Positions 18,336-28,145 of a stretch of DNA of 64,000 bases are shown here, in pieces. A program made the position numbers and the translations under genes. Source of the stretch: Sphingobium sp. C100 (GTDB taxonomy: Bacteria > Pseudomonadota > Alphaproteobacteria > Sphingomonadales > Sphingomonadaceae). The notes under the pieces are model-generated. The model ran no database searches. It saw nothing but the letters and a program-made list of their open reading frames with translations, and had not been told where the DNA came from. Every line of letters begins with the position of its first letter. Positions within the stretch are counted from its first letter, which is position 1. The DNA lies in the NCBI RefSeq assembly GCF_000508185.1, contig NZ_AYOY01000112.1, positions 1 through 64,000 of the forward strand, read 5' to 3'.

Positions 18336-19551
18336 GCGGGATCGCCTCCCCCATCGCCTTGTAACCCGTTGGCGAGGGGTGCAGCGCATCGCCGCCGTCA
18401 TAAACGGGCAAGAGCCGGTCGGGATGCGCAGGATCGCGCATGACCGTGTCGAAATCGATCACGGCGTCGAAATTCCCCGGCGTTCTGATCCAGGCATTCA
18501 CCGCCTGCCGGTCCGCTTCGTTCTGCGCATCGGCGTGATAATAATCATTGCCGACGAAGGGCATGATGGTCGCGCCGATCACCTTGATCCCCTTCGCATG
18601 GGCGCGGACGATGATCTGGCGATAGGCGCCGATGATGCGCGCGACATGCGTGTGATGCGCCTCAAGGCTCACCGGCGCCTCGCGTGTAAGGGTGCCAAGA
18701 TCATTGACGCCTTCCAGCAGGATCAGATGGGTCACGCCCGGCTGCGCCAACACATCACGGTCGAGCCGCGCCAGCGCATTGGGGCCAAGACCGTCGTCGA
18801 GCAGGCGATTGCCGCCAATGCCCTGATTGACGACGGCGATGGCGCGACGCTTCGGATCGGCCTGGAGCCGCTGGGCCAGCCGATCCGTCCAGCGGTCATT
18901 GCCGTTGGTGGTCGATCCCTTGCCGTCCGTGATCGAATCGCCGAGCGCGACGACCAGCTTTGCGGGCGTGCAGCGTTCGACTTCCAGCGCGGCAAGGTTG
19001 AACCAATGGTCAAAACTCTCGGCGCCCGTCATCGCCGGGTCCGCCAGATGATCGCCCGGCAGATGCCAGGAGGTAGCGCGCGAACCGGGGTGCGAGGTCT
19101 GTTCCGGTTCCCCGTCATAACGGATGGAAATGGCGATATGTTCGAGCGCCTGCACGGCGAAGGGCAGTGGATCGGACAGATAGTCGGCGCCGGCGGGAAT
19201 GACCACTTCGGCCTGGCCATCAAAGCGCAGCGCGGTGACCGTCGCCGGGGTGATCGCCGGCGAGGTCGAGCCATCCGCGCGGGCGATGCTGGCGCCCACG
19301 ATGCGCAGCGGCCTAGTCCCCGCGAAGTTGGAGAGGCGCACGCGCAGCTGCTGGCCCGCTATCGACGGCCGCACGACCTGGCGCAGCGTTTGGTTCCTGA
19401 GCGTGCCGGCCGGCAGCGCGGCATCGCCGGTGGGGCGGAATTGCGACGAAGCCCAGCCGGCCACCCAGGTCGGCGCACAGCCTCTCGCCTCGGCCGGCAT
19501 GGCGATCAGGGCGGCCAGCGGGAGCAGAAAAGAGGTCAGGCGCAGCATCAA
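18319..19551 (-). CDS. Secreted SGNH/GDSL-family esterase
   Basis: A signal peptide (about residues 1-22, SFLLPLAALIAMPAEA) directs export. A beta-rich N-terminal region of about 170 residues is followed by an SGNH hydrolase domain with block I (VVALGDSITDG, nucleophile serine), a GVND block (LLEGVNDLG) and the C-terminal catalytic D-x-x-H (GDALHPSPTGY). The substrate is not given by sequence. In this position, next to a TonB receptor and xylan genes, removal of acetyl groups from hemicellulose is a reasonable guess. It lies downstream of the receptor gene in the same direction but behind a terminator. Confidence 0.85.
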   Translation of the reverse strand: MMLRLTSFLLPLAALIAMPAEARGCAPTWVAGWASSQFRPTGDAALPAGTLRNQTLRQVVRPSIAGQQLRVRLSNFAGTRPLRIVGASIARADGSTSPAITPATVTALRFDGQAEVVIPAGADYLSDPLPFAVQALEHIAISIRYDGEPEQTSHPGSRATSWHLPGDHLADPAMTGAESFDHWFNLAALEVERCTPAKLVVALGDSITDGKGSTTNGNDRWTDRLAQRLQADPKRRAIAVVNQGIGGNRLLDDGLGPNALARLDRDVLAQPGVTHLILLEGVNDLGTLTREAPVSLEAHHTHVARIIGAYRQIIVRAHAKGIKVIGATIMPFVGNDYYHADAQNEADRQAVNAWIRTPGNFDAVIDFDTVMRDPAHPDRLLPVYDGGDALHPSPTGYKAMGEAIPLSLFD

Positions 19552-19605
19552 GGCATCCCTATCATGTCGCCCGCAAAATGCCGGGCCGGACTGTCCGCAT
19601 CGTCA

Positions 19606-19635
19606 AGAAAATAGGGCCGGCATTGCGGCCGGCCC
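19606..19635 (-). terminator. Rho-independent terminator after the TonB-dependent receptor gene
   Basis: On the minus strand an 8-bp GC stem (GGGCCGGC/GCCGGCCC, 19614-19635) with a 6-base loop is followed by TATTTTCT. It lies 24 bases after the receptor stop codon and separates that gene from the esterase gene. Confidence 0.8.
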
Positions 19636-19658
19636 TGTCAGTTGTCCTTGGGGGAGGA

Positions 19659-22556
19659 TCAGAAATTCGCCCGGAAGCCGGCCAGGACCGACGTGCCCGG
19701 ATAATAGACCGAATAGGGCGCATTATCATATTCGAACAAGGTGCGGATCGGTTCATTGGTGATGTTCAGCACATCGACCGTCAGGCGCACCGCCTTGTTG
19801 AAGAAGGGCAGTTCATATCCCGCCGACAGGTCAAGCTGGCCGCGAGCCGCTGAACGCAGCGACGCATCGCTGATACCATTTTGCGGCTTGTTTACCGCGA
19901 TGGCCTTGTCGTTCCATACATAGTTCAGGCTGACCGACAGGCCATGATTTTCGTAGAAGCCCTGGAGGTTATACGAATATTTGGACACACCGGTCGCCAC
20001 AAGTCCCGAAGATGAGGATTGGTCGAGATAGGTGCCGTTGGCCGAGAAGCCGAGGCCCGTAACCAGGAAGTCGAGCGGCTGGACCCAGGTAAGCTCCAAC
20101 CCCTTGATCTTGAGGTCGGCCAGGTTGATCGGGCGGTTAACGCTGATCAGCAGATCGTTGATCGCCACGCCCGTTGCGGCCGACCGGTCATTGAGCGCAC
20201 CTTGCTGCGTCGACTGCAAACTGCTGAACGGAATATTCAGCGACCCGAATGTGACGTCGTTCGAAGTCGTGACGGTGAAGCCCTGAATATTCTTCATGAA
20301 GGCCGACACGCCGACATAGCCAATGCCACCGGTATAGAATTCGCCGCCCAGATCATAATTGTCCGAGGTATAGGGCGTCAAATCCGGGTTACCCGCACTC
20401 GCCACCTGCGCCGTCGGATCGGAAAAGGTGATGCCCGGCAGAATTTGGCCAGCATCGGGCCGAGTCATTGTTCGCGATGCCGAAGCGCGCAGCCTGATAT
20501 TGCTGGCGACATCATAGGTCAGGTTGATCGACGGCAGGAAATTCTCGTAAGTCGACCGCGAGGTGATGTCGATGATATCCGCACCGATCTGGCTGGGTCC
20601 GACAACTTCCTGTTTGGTGCGGGCATAGCGCATACCGGCGTTGATGTGCAGGTCGCGCCCGGCGATCGTCGTCACGCCGTTCAATTCGAAATAGGCGCCC
20701 ATCACCTTTTCATCCATGTCGCCCGTCGCGCCGCCGGTGACCGCACCGCGTGCCTCCGGTGCGCCGTCGCGATAGCTTTCATAATCGGTCGCGTCCTTGA
20801 TCGCGCCGAAATCGGGGCGGATATATTGGGTGAAGCCGATATTTCCGCTCGCCAGGTGCCCGAAATTGCTTGTCGATCCCGGCATCAGATAGCCCGGAAT
20901 GGCGCTGGTCGGGATACTACCGGTGTCGCCGGTGCAACCAGTTCCGCACACCGACAACTGATAGGCCGCGCTATTGTCATAGGCCCGGATGGAACGAGTC
21001 GCTCTATCGTAGGCCGCGCCAACCTTCACATTGAAGAAATCGTCACCATAGGTCACATCCAGATGCGCGCCCTTGGTTTCAGTTTTGCGCCTGACGAGCG
21101 CGACATTCTGGCGATACCATTCCCAAAGACCGTTATTGGGGTCATTCAGGTCGATATTGGTGGTGATCGACGGATAGTCGCCCTGCCCCGTATTGTCATA
21201 ATAAACATCGACGCCGGACTGCGGCGCGGTCTGGAAAACCCAGCTCGGCTGCTCGCGGAAGAAGCGACTCTTGGACCAGTTGGCGCTCAGGTCGACCTTC
21301 AGATTGTCAGCCGCCTGCCAGCTGACACTTGGATTGATGTTCCAGAATTTGGTGGTCTGCTTGAACTGGCTTGCTTCCATGAAAAAGGAGGAATTGGCGA
21401 AAGTGCCGCTGGTCACGACATTATTCTCATCGACGGTCAGGTCGATCGGGATCATGCCGCCGGTGGACTGGGCAGTAGTCCCAGGACCGGAATTCCGGAC
21501 CTGCCAGTTCATGATCAGGCGATCATAATTGCGGATCGACTTGGCCCAGATGCCGTCAAGAGCAAAGTGCAGTTCATCGCTGGGCCGCCATTCGAGCGAG
21601 GCCAGCGCCGAAATGCGCGAACGATCGCCCTGCGTCAGCGCCTGACGACCAAGACGCGGGATGAGCGCGGTGCTGAGTTGATCCCGAGTCAGGCCCGATG
21701 TGGCAACCACATCAACCGGGTCACCTGCGACCAGTCCGTGACCTGCGTTGTTGGGAACGGCCGAGGCGTAGAAGAAATTATTGCCGCCCGGATCGCCCGT
21801 CCCCAGATTACCATCGCTATAGCCCAGCGTCTCGAACCCATCGACCCGCGTCTTGGTCTTCACGCCCGCAACGCCGAGCAGGATACCGAACGTATCGGTC
21901 GTGTGGCTGGCGACGATCGCCCCGCGCGGGCTGACCTTGCCGTTGCTGTCGGTATATTGGCCCTGCGCCACGACGGTGACATGCGTACCCGGCTTGTCGA
22001 AGGGGCGCGCATTGTGCAGGTTCACGGTGCCGGCGATGCCGCCTTCCAGCGTCGAGGGCGACGGGCTTTTGGCCAAATCCAGGCGGGTGAACAGTTCGGA
22101 CGGGAAGAAGTCGAGATCAACCTCGCGATTGGCGCTGCCGCCGTTGGTGCCGCCGTCCGACGCGACCTGAAGCTGCGATCCGTTCAGCAGGACGCGGGTG
22201 AAGCTCGGCCCCAGACCGCGGATCGCGACCTGCGTGCCTTCGCCGTTAATGTCGCGGTTGAGGCGGACGCCCGGCATCCGGTTGAGCGTTTCGGCAAGAT
22301 TTGTTGCGGGCAGCTTGCCAATGTCCTCGGCAAAGATCGAGTCGCCGAATGCGACCGCGCTTTTCTTTGCATTGGTCGCGCTTTGCAGCGAACCGCGAAT
22401 GCCGGTCACGACGATGTCGGCGACGTCGTCCTGCGGTGCGACGGCCGCCGGCTGGGCCGCGCCATCCTGGGCAAAAGCACTCTGAGACAAGGCCAGCGAG
22501 CCGATTGCGGAAGCCGCGAAAAGAGCTGAGCGAAAATGACGATGATGTGAAGACAT
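19659..22556 (-). CDS. TonB-dependent receptor, probable xylo-oligosaccharide uptake
   Basis: This is an outer membrane active transporter of 965 residues. It has a signal peptide (to about 29, SAFA), a TonB-box-like segment (DDVADIVVTGIRGSLQSA), a plug domain (IGKLPATNLAETLNRMPGVRLNRDINGEGTQVAIRGLGPSFTRVLLNG) and a long beta-barrel ending in a terminal phenylalanine (AGFRANF). The architecture is that of the Caulobacter/sphingomonad oligosaccharide receptor class. The promoter carries a LacI-type operator identical in core to that of the xylose operon, so a xylan-derived substrate is likely. A terminator follows. Confidence 0.9.
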   Translation of the reverse strand: MSSHHRHFRSALFAASAIGSLALSQSAFAQDGAAQPAAVAPQDDVADIVVTGIRGSLQSATNAKKSAVAFGDSIFAEDIGKLPATNLAETLNRMPGVRLNRDINGEGTQVAIRGLGPSFTRVLLNGSQLQVASDGGTNGGSANREVDLDFFPSELFTRLDLAKSPSPSTLEGGIAGTVNLHNARPFDKPGTHVTVVAQGQYTDSNGKVSPRGAIVASHTTDTFGILLGVAGVKTKTRVDGFETLGYSDGNLGTGDPGGNNFFYASAVPNNAGHGLVAGDPVDVVATSGLTRDQLSTALIPRLGRQALTQGDRSRISALASLEWRPSDELHFALDGIWAKSIRNYDRLIMNWQVRNSGPGTTAQSTGGMIPIDLTVDENNVVTSGTFANSSFFMEASQFKQTTKFWNINPSVSWQAADNLKVDLSANWSKSRFFREQPSWVFQTAPQSGVDVYYDNTGQGDYPSITTNIDLNDPNNGLWEWYRQNVALVRRKTETKGAHLDVTYGDDFFNVKVGAAYDRATRSIRAYDNSAAYQLSVCGTGCTGDTGSIPTSAIPGYLMPGSTSNFGHLASGNIGFTQYIRPDFGAIKDATDYESYRDGAPEARGAVTGGATGDMDEKVMGAYFELNGVTTIAGRDLHINAGMRYARTKQEVVGPSQIGADIIDITSRSTYENFLPSINLTYDVASNIRLRASASRTMTRPDAGQILPGITFSDPTAQVASAGNPDLTPYTSDNYDLGGEFYTGGIGYVGVSAFMKNIQGFTVTTSNDVTFGSLNIPFSSLQSTQQGALNDRSAATGVAINDLLISVNRPINLADLKIKGLELTWVQPLDFLVTGLGFSANGTYLDQSSSSGLVATGVSKYSYNLQGFYENHGLSVSLNYVWNDKAIAVNKPQNGISDASLRSAARGQLDLSAGYELPFFNKAVRLTVDVLNITNEPIRTLFEYDNAPYSVYYPGTSVLAGFRANF

Positions 22557-22605
22557 GACTGATACCCTCTCCTGAGCGCCGCTCCCGTATCTCCGGTGAG
22601 CAAAC

Positions 22606-22619
22606 TGGTAGCGCTATCA
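22606..22619. promoter_or_regulatory. LacI-type operator TGGTAGCGCTATCA at the TonB receptor promoter
   Basis: This near-perfect palindrome with a central CG lies between the promoter elements and the receptor gene. It is identical to the site at 39036-39049 and very close to the one at 33024-33037. It resembles the TGGTAGCGCTA motif known in the Caulobacter xylose promoter controlled by XylR. A weaker related sequence, TGGTAACGTTAAAA, lies at 22675-22688. Confidence 0.75.
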
Positions 22620-22627
22620 CATTGCCT

Positions 22628-22655
22628 TCAATAAACGCCGCATCCTGATTGTCAA
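22628..22655 (-). promoter_or_regulatory. Sigma-70 type promoter of the TonB receptor gene
   Basis: On the minus strand TTGACA (22655-22650) and TATTGA (22633-22628) are separated by 16 bases. The LacI-type operator at 22606-22619 follows about eight bases later, over the expected transcript start, so bound repressor would block transcription. Confidence 0.55.
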
Positions 22656-22701
22656 GACGCGGCGTTGTTGAATATGGTAACGTTAAAAGTTGACTACGCT
22701 G

Positions 22702-24168
22702 TCAGCGATCTAAGCTCGTCAGTGCGTTTCGCGCGCCCTGGCTTTCCAGCAGGCTCAACCAGCGCGTCAACGCTTCAGCGAACAAGGGGTTGCGCCCCAG
22801 CGCAGGTGGCACGATCGCTTCAAAGGCGAGAATCGCGGTGACGCGGGCGCGGGCATCCCCCGCATCCGCCAACGCCGCGGCGATCGGTGCGGCCAATGGA
22901 TCGTCTACCGCATGGGCCTGCCCCAGATCATCCTTGCCTGCCTGCCAACGTATCCATGCCGCCACGGCAAGCGACAGGGCGTCGATCCCCTGCCCCGCCT
23001 CCAGCCGCGCCGCGATCGTCGCGAGCAGGCGCTGGGGCAGCTTTTGCGAACCATCCATCGCGATCTGGCGCGTACGATGGCGCAGGGTGGGATTGTCGAA
23101 CCGCGCTATCAGCGCGCTACGATAGGCAATGATGTCCAACTCGGGCGGCGGCGACAAGGTGGCCTCCGCCTCATCCCACAGCGCCTCGACGAACCGCCGC
23201 GCCTCCGGCAGGGCGAGCACCTCATGGACATGCTCGATGCCCGCCAGCCCCCCCAGATAGGCGATGCCGCTATGCGCGCCATTGAGCAGACGCAGCTTCG
23301 CTTCTTCCCAGGGCGCGACGGCGGCGGTCAGCTGGACGCCCGCGCCGAAATCGGGGCGCGGACCGCAGAATTTATCCTCGATCACCCATTGGAGGAACGG
23401 CTCGGTCTTCACCATCGCCTGATCCTCAACCCCCAGCCGCTCTGCGAGCGCGGCGACATCTTCCGCCGTCGTGGCGGGCACGATGCGATCGACCATGGTT
23501 TCGGGAAACGCCCCCTCCGCCGCGATCCAGTCCGCCAGCGCCGGATCATGACGGCGGGCCAGTTCCAGCACGGCATGGCGCAGGCGCGTGCCATTATGCG
23601 GCAGATTGTCACACGAGATCGCCGTGAAGGGGGGCAACCCCGCGCGCCAACGAAGCGCCAGCGCGGCGACCAGATAACCCGGAGCGGTCTGCGGCGACGC
23701 GAGCGAACCGAGATCGGCCGCAAGTTGGGGGTCGTCCTCCATCAACGCGCCGGTCGCAGGATCAAGCTTATAGCCCTTTTCCGTCACCGTCAGCGTCACG
23801 ATATGCGTCTCGGGCGCCGCCAGTGCAGCGAGCAGCGCCTGCGGCGCATCGGGCGCGACCACCACCTGGCGCACTGCCCCGATGATGCGCGCCTGCTCGA
23901 CCGACCCGTCACGCACCAACATGGTGTAGAGCCCGTCCTGCGGCGCCATCTGCTCGCGCACGGCGGGTGAGCGCAACGACGCGGCGACGATGCCCCAGCG
24001 CAGATCGCCCGCGTTGAGCACATCATCGAAGACCAGCGCCTGATGCGCGCGGTGAAAGGCGCCGATGCCCAGATGGACGACTCCGCAGCGCGTCGCTGTC
24101 CGATCATAGTCGGGGCGCAGCACCTCCGCCGGCACATCGGCCAACGTGGCAGAAGAAAGCCGGTTCAC
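22702..24168 (-). CDS. uxuB: Fructuronate reductase / mannonate oxidoreductase (mannitol dehydrogenase family)
   Basis: This NAD-dependent polyol dehydrogenase of 488 residues interconverts D-fructuronate and D-mannonate. The N-terminal Rossmann part has VVHLGIGAFHRAHQALVFDD. The middle shows CDNLPHNGTRL and FPETMVDRIVPATT, and the catalytic helix has KLRLLNGAHSGIAYLG. These are typical of the long-chain mannitol dehydrogenase family. The start overlaps the uxaC stop (ATGA), so it is the last gene of the manD-exuT-uxaC-uxuB operon. That context favours fructuronate over mannitol as substrate. Confidence 0.88.
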   Translation of the reverse strand: MNRLSSATLADVPAEVLRPDYDRTATRCGVVHLGIGAFHRAHQALVFDDVLNAGDLRWGIVAASLRSPAVREQMAPQDGLYTMLVRDGSVEQARIIGAVRQVVVAPDAPQALLAALAAPETHIVTLTVTEKGYKLDPATGALMEDDPQLAADLGSLASPQTAPGYLVAALALRWRAGLPPFTAISCDNLPHNGTRLRHAVLELARRHDPALADWIAAEGAFPETMVDRIVPATTAEDVAALAERLGVEDQAMVKTEPFLQWVIEDKFCGPRPDFGAGVQLTAAVAPWEEAKLRLLNGAHSGIAYLGGLAGIEHVHEVLALPEARRFVEALWDEAEATLSPPPELDIIAYRSALIARFDNPTLRHRTRQIAMDGSQKLPQRLLATIAARLEAGQGIDALSLAVAAWIRWQAGKDDLGQAHAVDDPLAAPIAAALADAGDARARVTAILAFEAIVPPALGRNPLFAEALTRWLSLLESQGARNALTSLDR

Positions 24169-25580
24169 AGCTTATAGGCCTGCTTGGCAAGGTCGTAGGC
24201 CAAGGCGCGCGCCACTTCGAACGCCTCATCCTCTTCCAGCCGATGTTCGGCGACGAGCTGGGCCAGCCAGCCGCAATCCATGCGGCGGGCCATGTCGTGC
24301 CGCGCCGGGATCGACAGGAAGGCGCGGGTGTCGTCGTTGAAGCCGACCATATTGTAGAAGCCGGCGGTCTCGGTAGTGCGTTCCCGAAAACGGCGCATCC
24401 CTTCGGGACTGTCGTTGAACCACCAGGGCGGTCCCAGCCGCAGCGCGGGATAATGGCCCGCAAGGGGCGCCAGTTCGCGCGAATAGACATCCTCGTCCAG
24501 GGTGAAGAGGATCAGGGTCAGGCGCGGGTCGTTGCCATAGAGGTCGAGCAACGGCTTGAGCGCCTGCACAAATTCGCCGGCGGTCGGAATGTCGCCGCCC
24601 TTGTCCTTGCCGAAACGGTCCAGCACGGCGATGTTGTGGCTGCGATGGACGCCAGGGTGCAACTGCATCACCATGCCGTCCGCGATCGACATGCGCGCCA
24701 TTTCGGTCAGCATATGGCCGCGGAACAGCTCAGCCTCCGCGCGGGTGGCCGGGCCGGTCGTAATCTTGGCATAAAGCGCCTCAATCTCCCCGCGCGGCAA
24801 ATTGGCGGTGAAAGCGGACGGGTGGCCATGATCGGTGGACGTCGCCCCTGCCTCGCGGAAATCGGCGCGGCGCTTCTCATGCGCGCGCAGATAGCCGGCG
24901 AAGCTGCCCGCATCCTCGCCCGTCATGGCGCAGAAGCGCTGCACATTGTCGATGAAGCGCGGATCGTCGGGGTCCAGCACCGGATCGGGGCGATAGGCCG
25001 TGACGACCTTGCCACTCCAGCCCGACGCGCGAATGGCGCGGTGATGATCGAGCGGGTCGAGCGGCCCTTCGGTGGTCGCGATCACCTCGATATTGTAGCG
25101 CTCGAACAGGGCGCGCGGGCGGAAGGCGTCGGTCTTCAGCGCGGCGTCGATGATGTCGTAATAATGGTCAGCCGTGTCCGGCTCCAGCCGCACATCGATA
25201 CCGAACGCCTCGGCAAAGACCCAGTCCAGCCACATGCGCGACGGCGTGCCGCGAAAAAGATGGTAATGCGCGGCGAAATGCCGCCAGATGGCGCGCGGAT
25301 CGCTTTCGGTGGCGCTACCATCGACGGTCGGCACGCCGAGTTCGTCCAGCTGAACGCCCTGGCTGTAGAGCATCCGAAACACATAATGGTCCGGCACGAT
25401 CAGCAGTTCTGCGGGATTGGCGAACGGCGCGTCATTGGCGAACCAACGCGGGTCGGTATGGCCGTGCGGGCTGATGATCGGCAGATGCTTGACCGTGGCG
25501 TAGAGCGCACGGGCGATGTCCCGCGTCCTGGGGTCGGACGGGAACAGGCGGTCGGGATGGAGGCGAAGGGGTTTGGTCAA
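24165..25580 (-). CDS. uxaC: Glucuronate isomerase
   Basis: UxaC converts D-glucuronate to D-fructuronate (or galacturonate to tagaturonate). The 471-residue product contains LPIISPHGHTDPRWFAND (metal-site HxH near the N-terminus), YNIEVIATTEGPLDPLDHH, VVTAYRPDPVLD, MVMQLHPGVHRSHN and RLGPPWWFNDSPEGMRRFRE. The start is TTG at 25580 with AGGAG eight bases upstream, directly after the transporter stop. An apparent longer frame to 26483 overlaps the transporter gene and is not used. The end overlaps the uxuB start by four bases. Confidence 0.93.
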   Translation of the reverse strand: MTKPLRLHPDRLFPSDPRTRDIARALYATVKHLPIISPHGHTDPRWFANDAPFANPAELLIVPDHYVFRMLYSQGVQLDELGVPTVDGSATESDPRAIWRHFAAHYHLFRGTPSRMWLDWVFAEAFGIDVRLEPDTADHYYDIIDAALKTDAFRPRALFERYNIEVIATTEGPLDPLDHHRAIRASGWSGKVVTAYRPDPVLDPDDPRFIDNVQRFCAMTGEDAGSFAGYLRAHEKRRADFREAGATSTDHGHPSAFTANLPRGEIEALYAKITTGPATRAEAELFRGHMLTEMARMSIADGMVMQLHPGVHRSHNIAVLDRFGKDKGGDIPTAGEFVQALKPLLDLYGNDPRLTLILFTLDEDVYSRELAPLAGHYPALRLGPPWWFNDSPEGMRRFRERTTETAGFYNMVGFNDDTRAFLSIPARHDMARRMDCGWLAQLVAEHRLEEDEAFEVARALAYDLAKQAYKL

Positions 25581-25582
25581 GA

Positions 25583-26869
25583 TCAGGCTCCTGCCGCACC
25601 GGCCACGCCACCTGTGGCAACGACCTGATAGCGCGGAATGATGAGATGAATGGTGCAAAGCGCGACGAGATAGGCGCAGGACGCGACGGCGAAGATCGGC
25701 CCGTAGCTGCCGATCCTTTCCAGAATGACGCCGGCGAACTTGGCCATCATCATGCCCCCGATTGCCCCGGCCAGTCCGCCAAGGCCGACCACCGATCCCG
25801 CCATCCAGCGGGGAAAGACATCGCCTGGCAGCGCATAGAGATTGGCCGAAAAGCCCTGATGCCCCGCACAGGCAAGGCCGATCAAGCCGACCGCGACCCA
25901 CATGGATGGCGCATGAGTGGCGAAAGCGATCGGCACCGCGCATAGCGCCGCCAGCAACATGGCGCTCTTGCGGGCGCGGTTGACGCTCCAGCCCCGACCC
26001 ATGAAGCGCGAGGACGCCCAGCCACCCGCGACCGAGCCGATGTCCGCCAACAGATAGACGGCGATCAGCGGCGGACCAAAGTCCAGCATCTTGACGCCAT
26101 ATTGCTTGTTGAAGAAATCGGGCAGCCAGAAGAGGAAGGTCCACCAAACCGGATCGATCAGGAAACGTCCGGCCATATAGGCCCAGGTCTGGCGATGACG
26201 GAACAGGGTCGCCCATTTGACCGGGCGCTGCTCCTCCACCGGATCGGTTTCGATCCACGCCAGTTCCTCCGCCGAAAGCCCCTTCTTTTCCCGCGGACGA
26301 CGATAAAAGCCGAGCCAGGCGGCGAGCCACAGCACGGTCAGCAGGCCGGTCAGGATGAAGGCCCAGCGCCAGCCCAGGCCAACGGCGATGATCGGCACCA
26401 CCAGCGGCGTCAGAATCGCGCCTACGTTGGAACCAGCGTTGAAGATGCCGATGGCGAAAGCGCGTTCCTTTTTGGGGAACCATTCATTGGTCGCGGCGAT
26501 GGCAGCGGGAAAGGTGCCCGCTTCCCCGATCGCCAGGGGGATGCGCGCGATCAGCATCCCCGCCGTGGACGTGAAGAAGATATGTGCGATATGGCCGATG
26601 GTCCACAGGCTCACCGCCAGCGCATATCCCGCCCGCGCGCCGACCTTGTCGATCAACCGGCCAAAGGCGACATAGGCGATGCCATAGCCCGCCTGGAACC
26701 AGATGGCGAGGTCGGCATAGCCGCTCTCGCTCCAGCCATAGCGGGCCTGTAAATCAGGTTTCAGCGTCGGCAGGACCAGCCGGTCGATATAGCTGAGCAC
26801 CACGGCCGCGAAGAGCAGACCGCAGACGATCCAGCGCACTTTGCCCGAAGGCTTGGGGATTGTGGTCAT
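25583..26869 (-). CDS. exuT: Hexuronate transporter (MFS, ExuT-like)
   Basis: This is a major facilitator of the anion:cation symporter type with 12 predicted helices. Motifs include FAAVVLSYIDRLVLPTLKPDL, FGRLIDKVGARAGYALAVSLW (the inter-helix G-x-x-x-D motif), RIPLAIGEAGTFPAAIAATNEWFPKKERA and SANLYALPGDVFPRWMAGSVVGLGG. The ATG at 26869 has GGAGAGGG upstream. A TTG-started frame at 26881 is less likely. Lying between manD and uxaC, it most likely imports glucuronate or aldouronates released by the GH67 enzyme. Confidence 0.88.
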   Translation of the reverse strand: MTTIPKPSGKVRWIVCGLLFAAVVLSYIDRLVLPTLKPDLQARYGWSESGYADLAIWFQAGYGIAYVAFGRLIDKVGARAGYALAVSLWTIGHIAHIFFTSTAGMLIARIPLAIGEAGTFPAAIAATNEWFPKKERAFAIGIFNAGSNVGAILTPLVVPIIAVGLGWRWAFILTGLLTVLWLAAWLGFYRRPREKKGLSAEELAWIETDPVEEQRPVKWATLFRHRQTWAYMAGRFLIDPVWWTFLFWLPDFFNKQYGVKMLDFGPPLIAVYLLADIGSVAGGWASSRFMGRGWSVNRARKSAMLLAALCAVPIAFATHAPSMWVAVGLIGLACAGHQGFSANLYALPGDVFPRWMAGSVVGLGGLAGAIGGMMMAKFAGVILERIGSYGPIFAVASCAYLVALCTIHLIIPRYQVVATGGVAGAAGA

Positions 26870-26919
26870 TGCCCTCTCCAAAACACATCCGTCATGAGGG
26901 GAATAGGCGGCTCAAGGGA

Positions 26920-28131
26920 TCACCAATTATACATGGTGCCGTCTTCGAGCCGGTTCACCGGCAGGAAGGCGCGCTTATATTCATATTTGGCGGCGAGTTC
27001 CTCATCGAGGTCGACGCCCAGCCCCGGCTTGTCGCCCGGATGCATCATGCCGTCCGCGAAGCTGTAGGCGTGGGGGAAAACCGCGTCCGTTTCTTCGGTA
27101 TGCCGCATATATTCCTGGATACCGAAATTCGGCACGCTGAGGTCGAAATGCAGCGCGGCGGCCATGCACACCGGCGACAGGTCAGTCGCGCCATGGCAGC
27201 CGGTGCGGATCTGGTAGAGGTCCGCCAGCGCGGCGATGCGGCGCAGGTGGGTGATGCCGCCGGCATGAACCACCGTCGCGCGGATATAGTCGATCAACTG
27301 GTTCTGGATCAGATCCTTGGCGTCCCAGATCGAATTGAAAATCTCACCCACGGCCAGCGGCGCGGTGGTATGCTGGCGGATCAGCCTGAAGGCTTCCTGA
27401 TTTTCGGCCGGGGTCGCATCCTCCAGCCAGAAGGGGCGATAGGGCTCCAGATCCTTGCCCAGGCGACCGGCCTCGATCGGGGTCAGGCGGTGATGGATGT
27501 CATGGAGCAGATGCACGTCCCAGCCCAGCGCCTCGCGCGCGGCTTTGAAGAGTTCCGGCACGACGCGCATATATTTGCTGGTATTCCAGACATTTTCGGT
27601 CGGCAGGTCGGCGTCGGCCGGCTCGTAGAAATATTTGTCCTTCGACACGCCATAGGTGGACGCCATCCCCGGCACGCCGCACTGAAGGCGGATCGCCTTA
27701 TAGCCCTGCGCCTGATAATCGAGCGCGACCTTGATGGTATCCTCGATGCTGGTGCCATTGGCATGGCCATAAACCATCACGCCTTCGCGGCTCGCGCCGC
27801 CCAGCAACTGATAGACCGGCAGGCCCGCAATCTTGCCCTTGATGTCCCACAGCGCCGTATCGACGGCCGCGATGGCCGACATCGTCACCGGCCCGCGCCG
27901 CCAATAGGCGCCCTTGTAGAGATATTGCCAGACATCCTCGATCCGGTGCGCATCCCGGCCGATCAGGCAGGGAATGACATGGTCGGTCAGATAGCTGGCG
28001 ACGGACAGTTCGCGGCCATTGAGCGTCGCGTCGCCCAGACCGTAAATCCCCTCGTCCGTCTCGATCTTCAAGGTCACGAAATTGCGGCCGGGCGACGTCA
28101 CGATCACCTTGGCGCCGGTAATGATGGGCAT
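26920..28131 (-). CDS. manD: D-mannonate dehydratase (enolase superfamily, ManD)
   Basis: ManD dehydrates D-mannonate to 2-keto-3-deoxygluconate. The 403-residue protein carries the metal ligands D211, E237 and E263 and the catalytic pair Y160 and H213. As I recall the characterised Novosphingobium aromaticivorans ManD, this set is offset there by one residue. The sequences [33 protein letters not shown] and [35 protein letters not shown] are typical. It is the first gene of the hexuronate operon. A palindromic operator lies 15 bases upstream of the start. Confidence 0.95.
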   Translation of the reverse strand: MPIITGAKVIVTSPGRNFVTLKIETDEGIYGLGDATLNGRELSVASYLTDHVIPCLIGRDAHRIEDVWQYLYKGAYWRRGPVTMSAIAAVDTALWDIKGKIAGLPVYQLLGGASREGVMVYGHANGTSIEDTIKVALDYQAQGYKAIRLQCGVPGMASTYGVSKDKYFYEPADADLPTENVWNTSKYMRVVPELFKAAREALGWDVHLLHDIHHRLTPIEAGRLGKDLEPYRPFWLEDATPAENQEAFRLIRQHTTAPLAVGEIFNSIWDAKDLIQNQLIDYIRATVVHAGGITHLRRIAALADLYQIRTGCHGATDLSPVCMAAALHFDLSVPNFGIQEYMRHTEETDAVFPHAYSFADGMMHPGDKPGLGVDLDEELAAKYEYKRAFLPVNRLEDGTMYNW

Positions 28132-28145
28132 GGGAGACTCCGTAA

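Noticed and set aside
20019-22529. 836-codon plus-strand open frame opposite the TonB receptor gene
   Set aside because: It shows no recognisable domain. The opposite strand encodes a complete receptor.
22634-22666. Inverted repeat AACGCCGC...GCGGCGTT as a terminator of uxuB
   Set aside because: The loop is 17 bases and no T-run follows. The sequence contains the -35 element of the receptor promoter, so a promoter reading fits better.
25581-26483. N-terminal 300-codon extension of glucuronate isomerase
   Set aside because: It overlaps the transporter gene in another frame. The TTG start at 25580 has a good ribosome binding site and gives the normal length.
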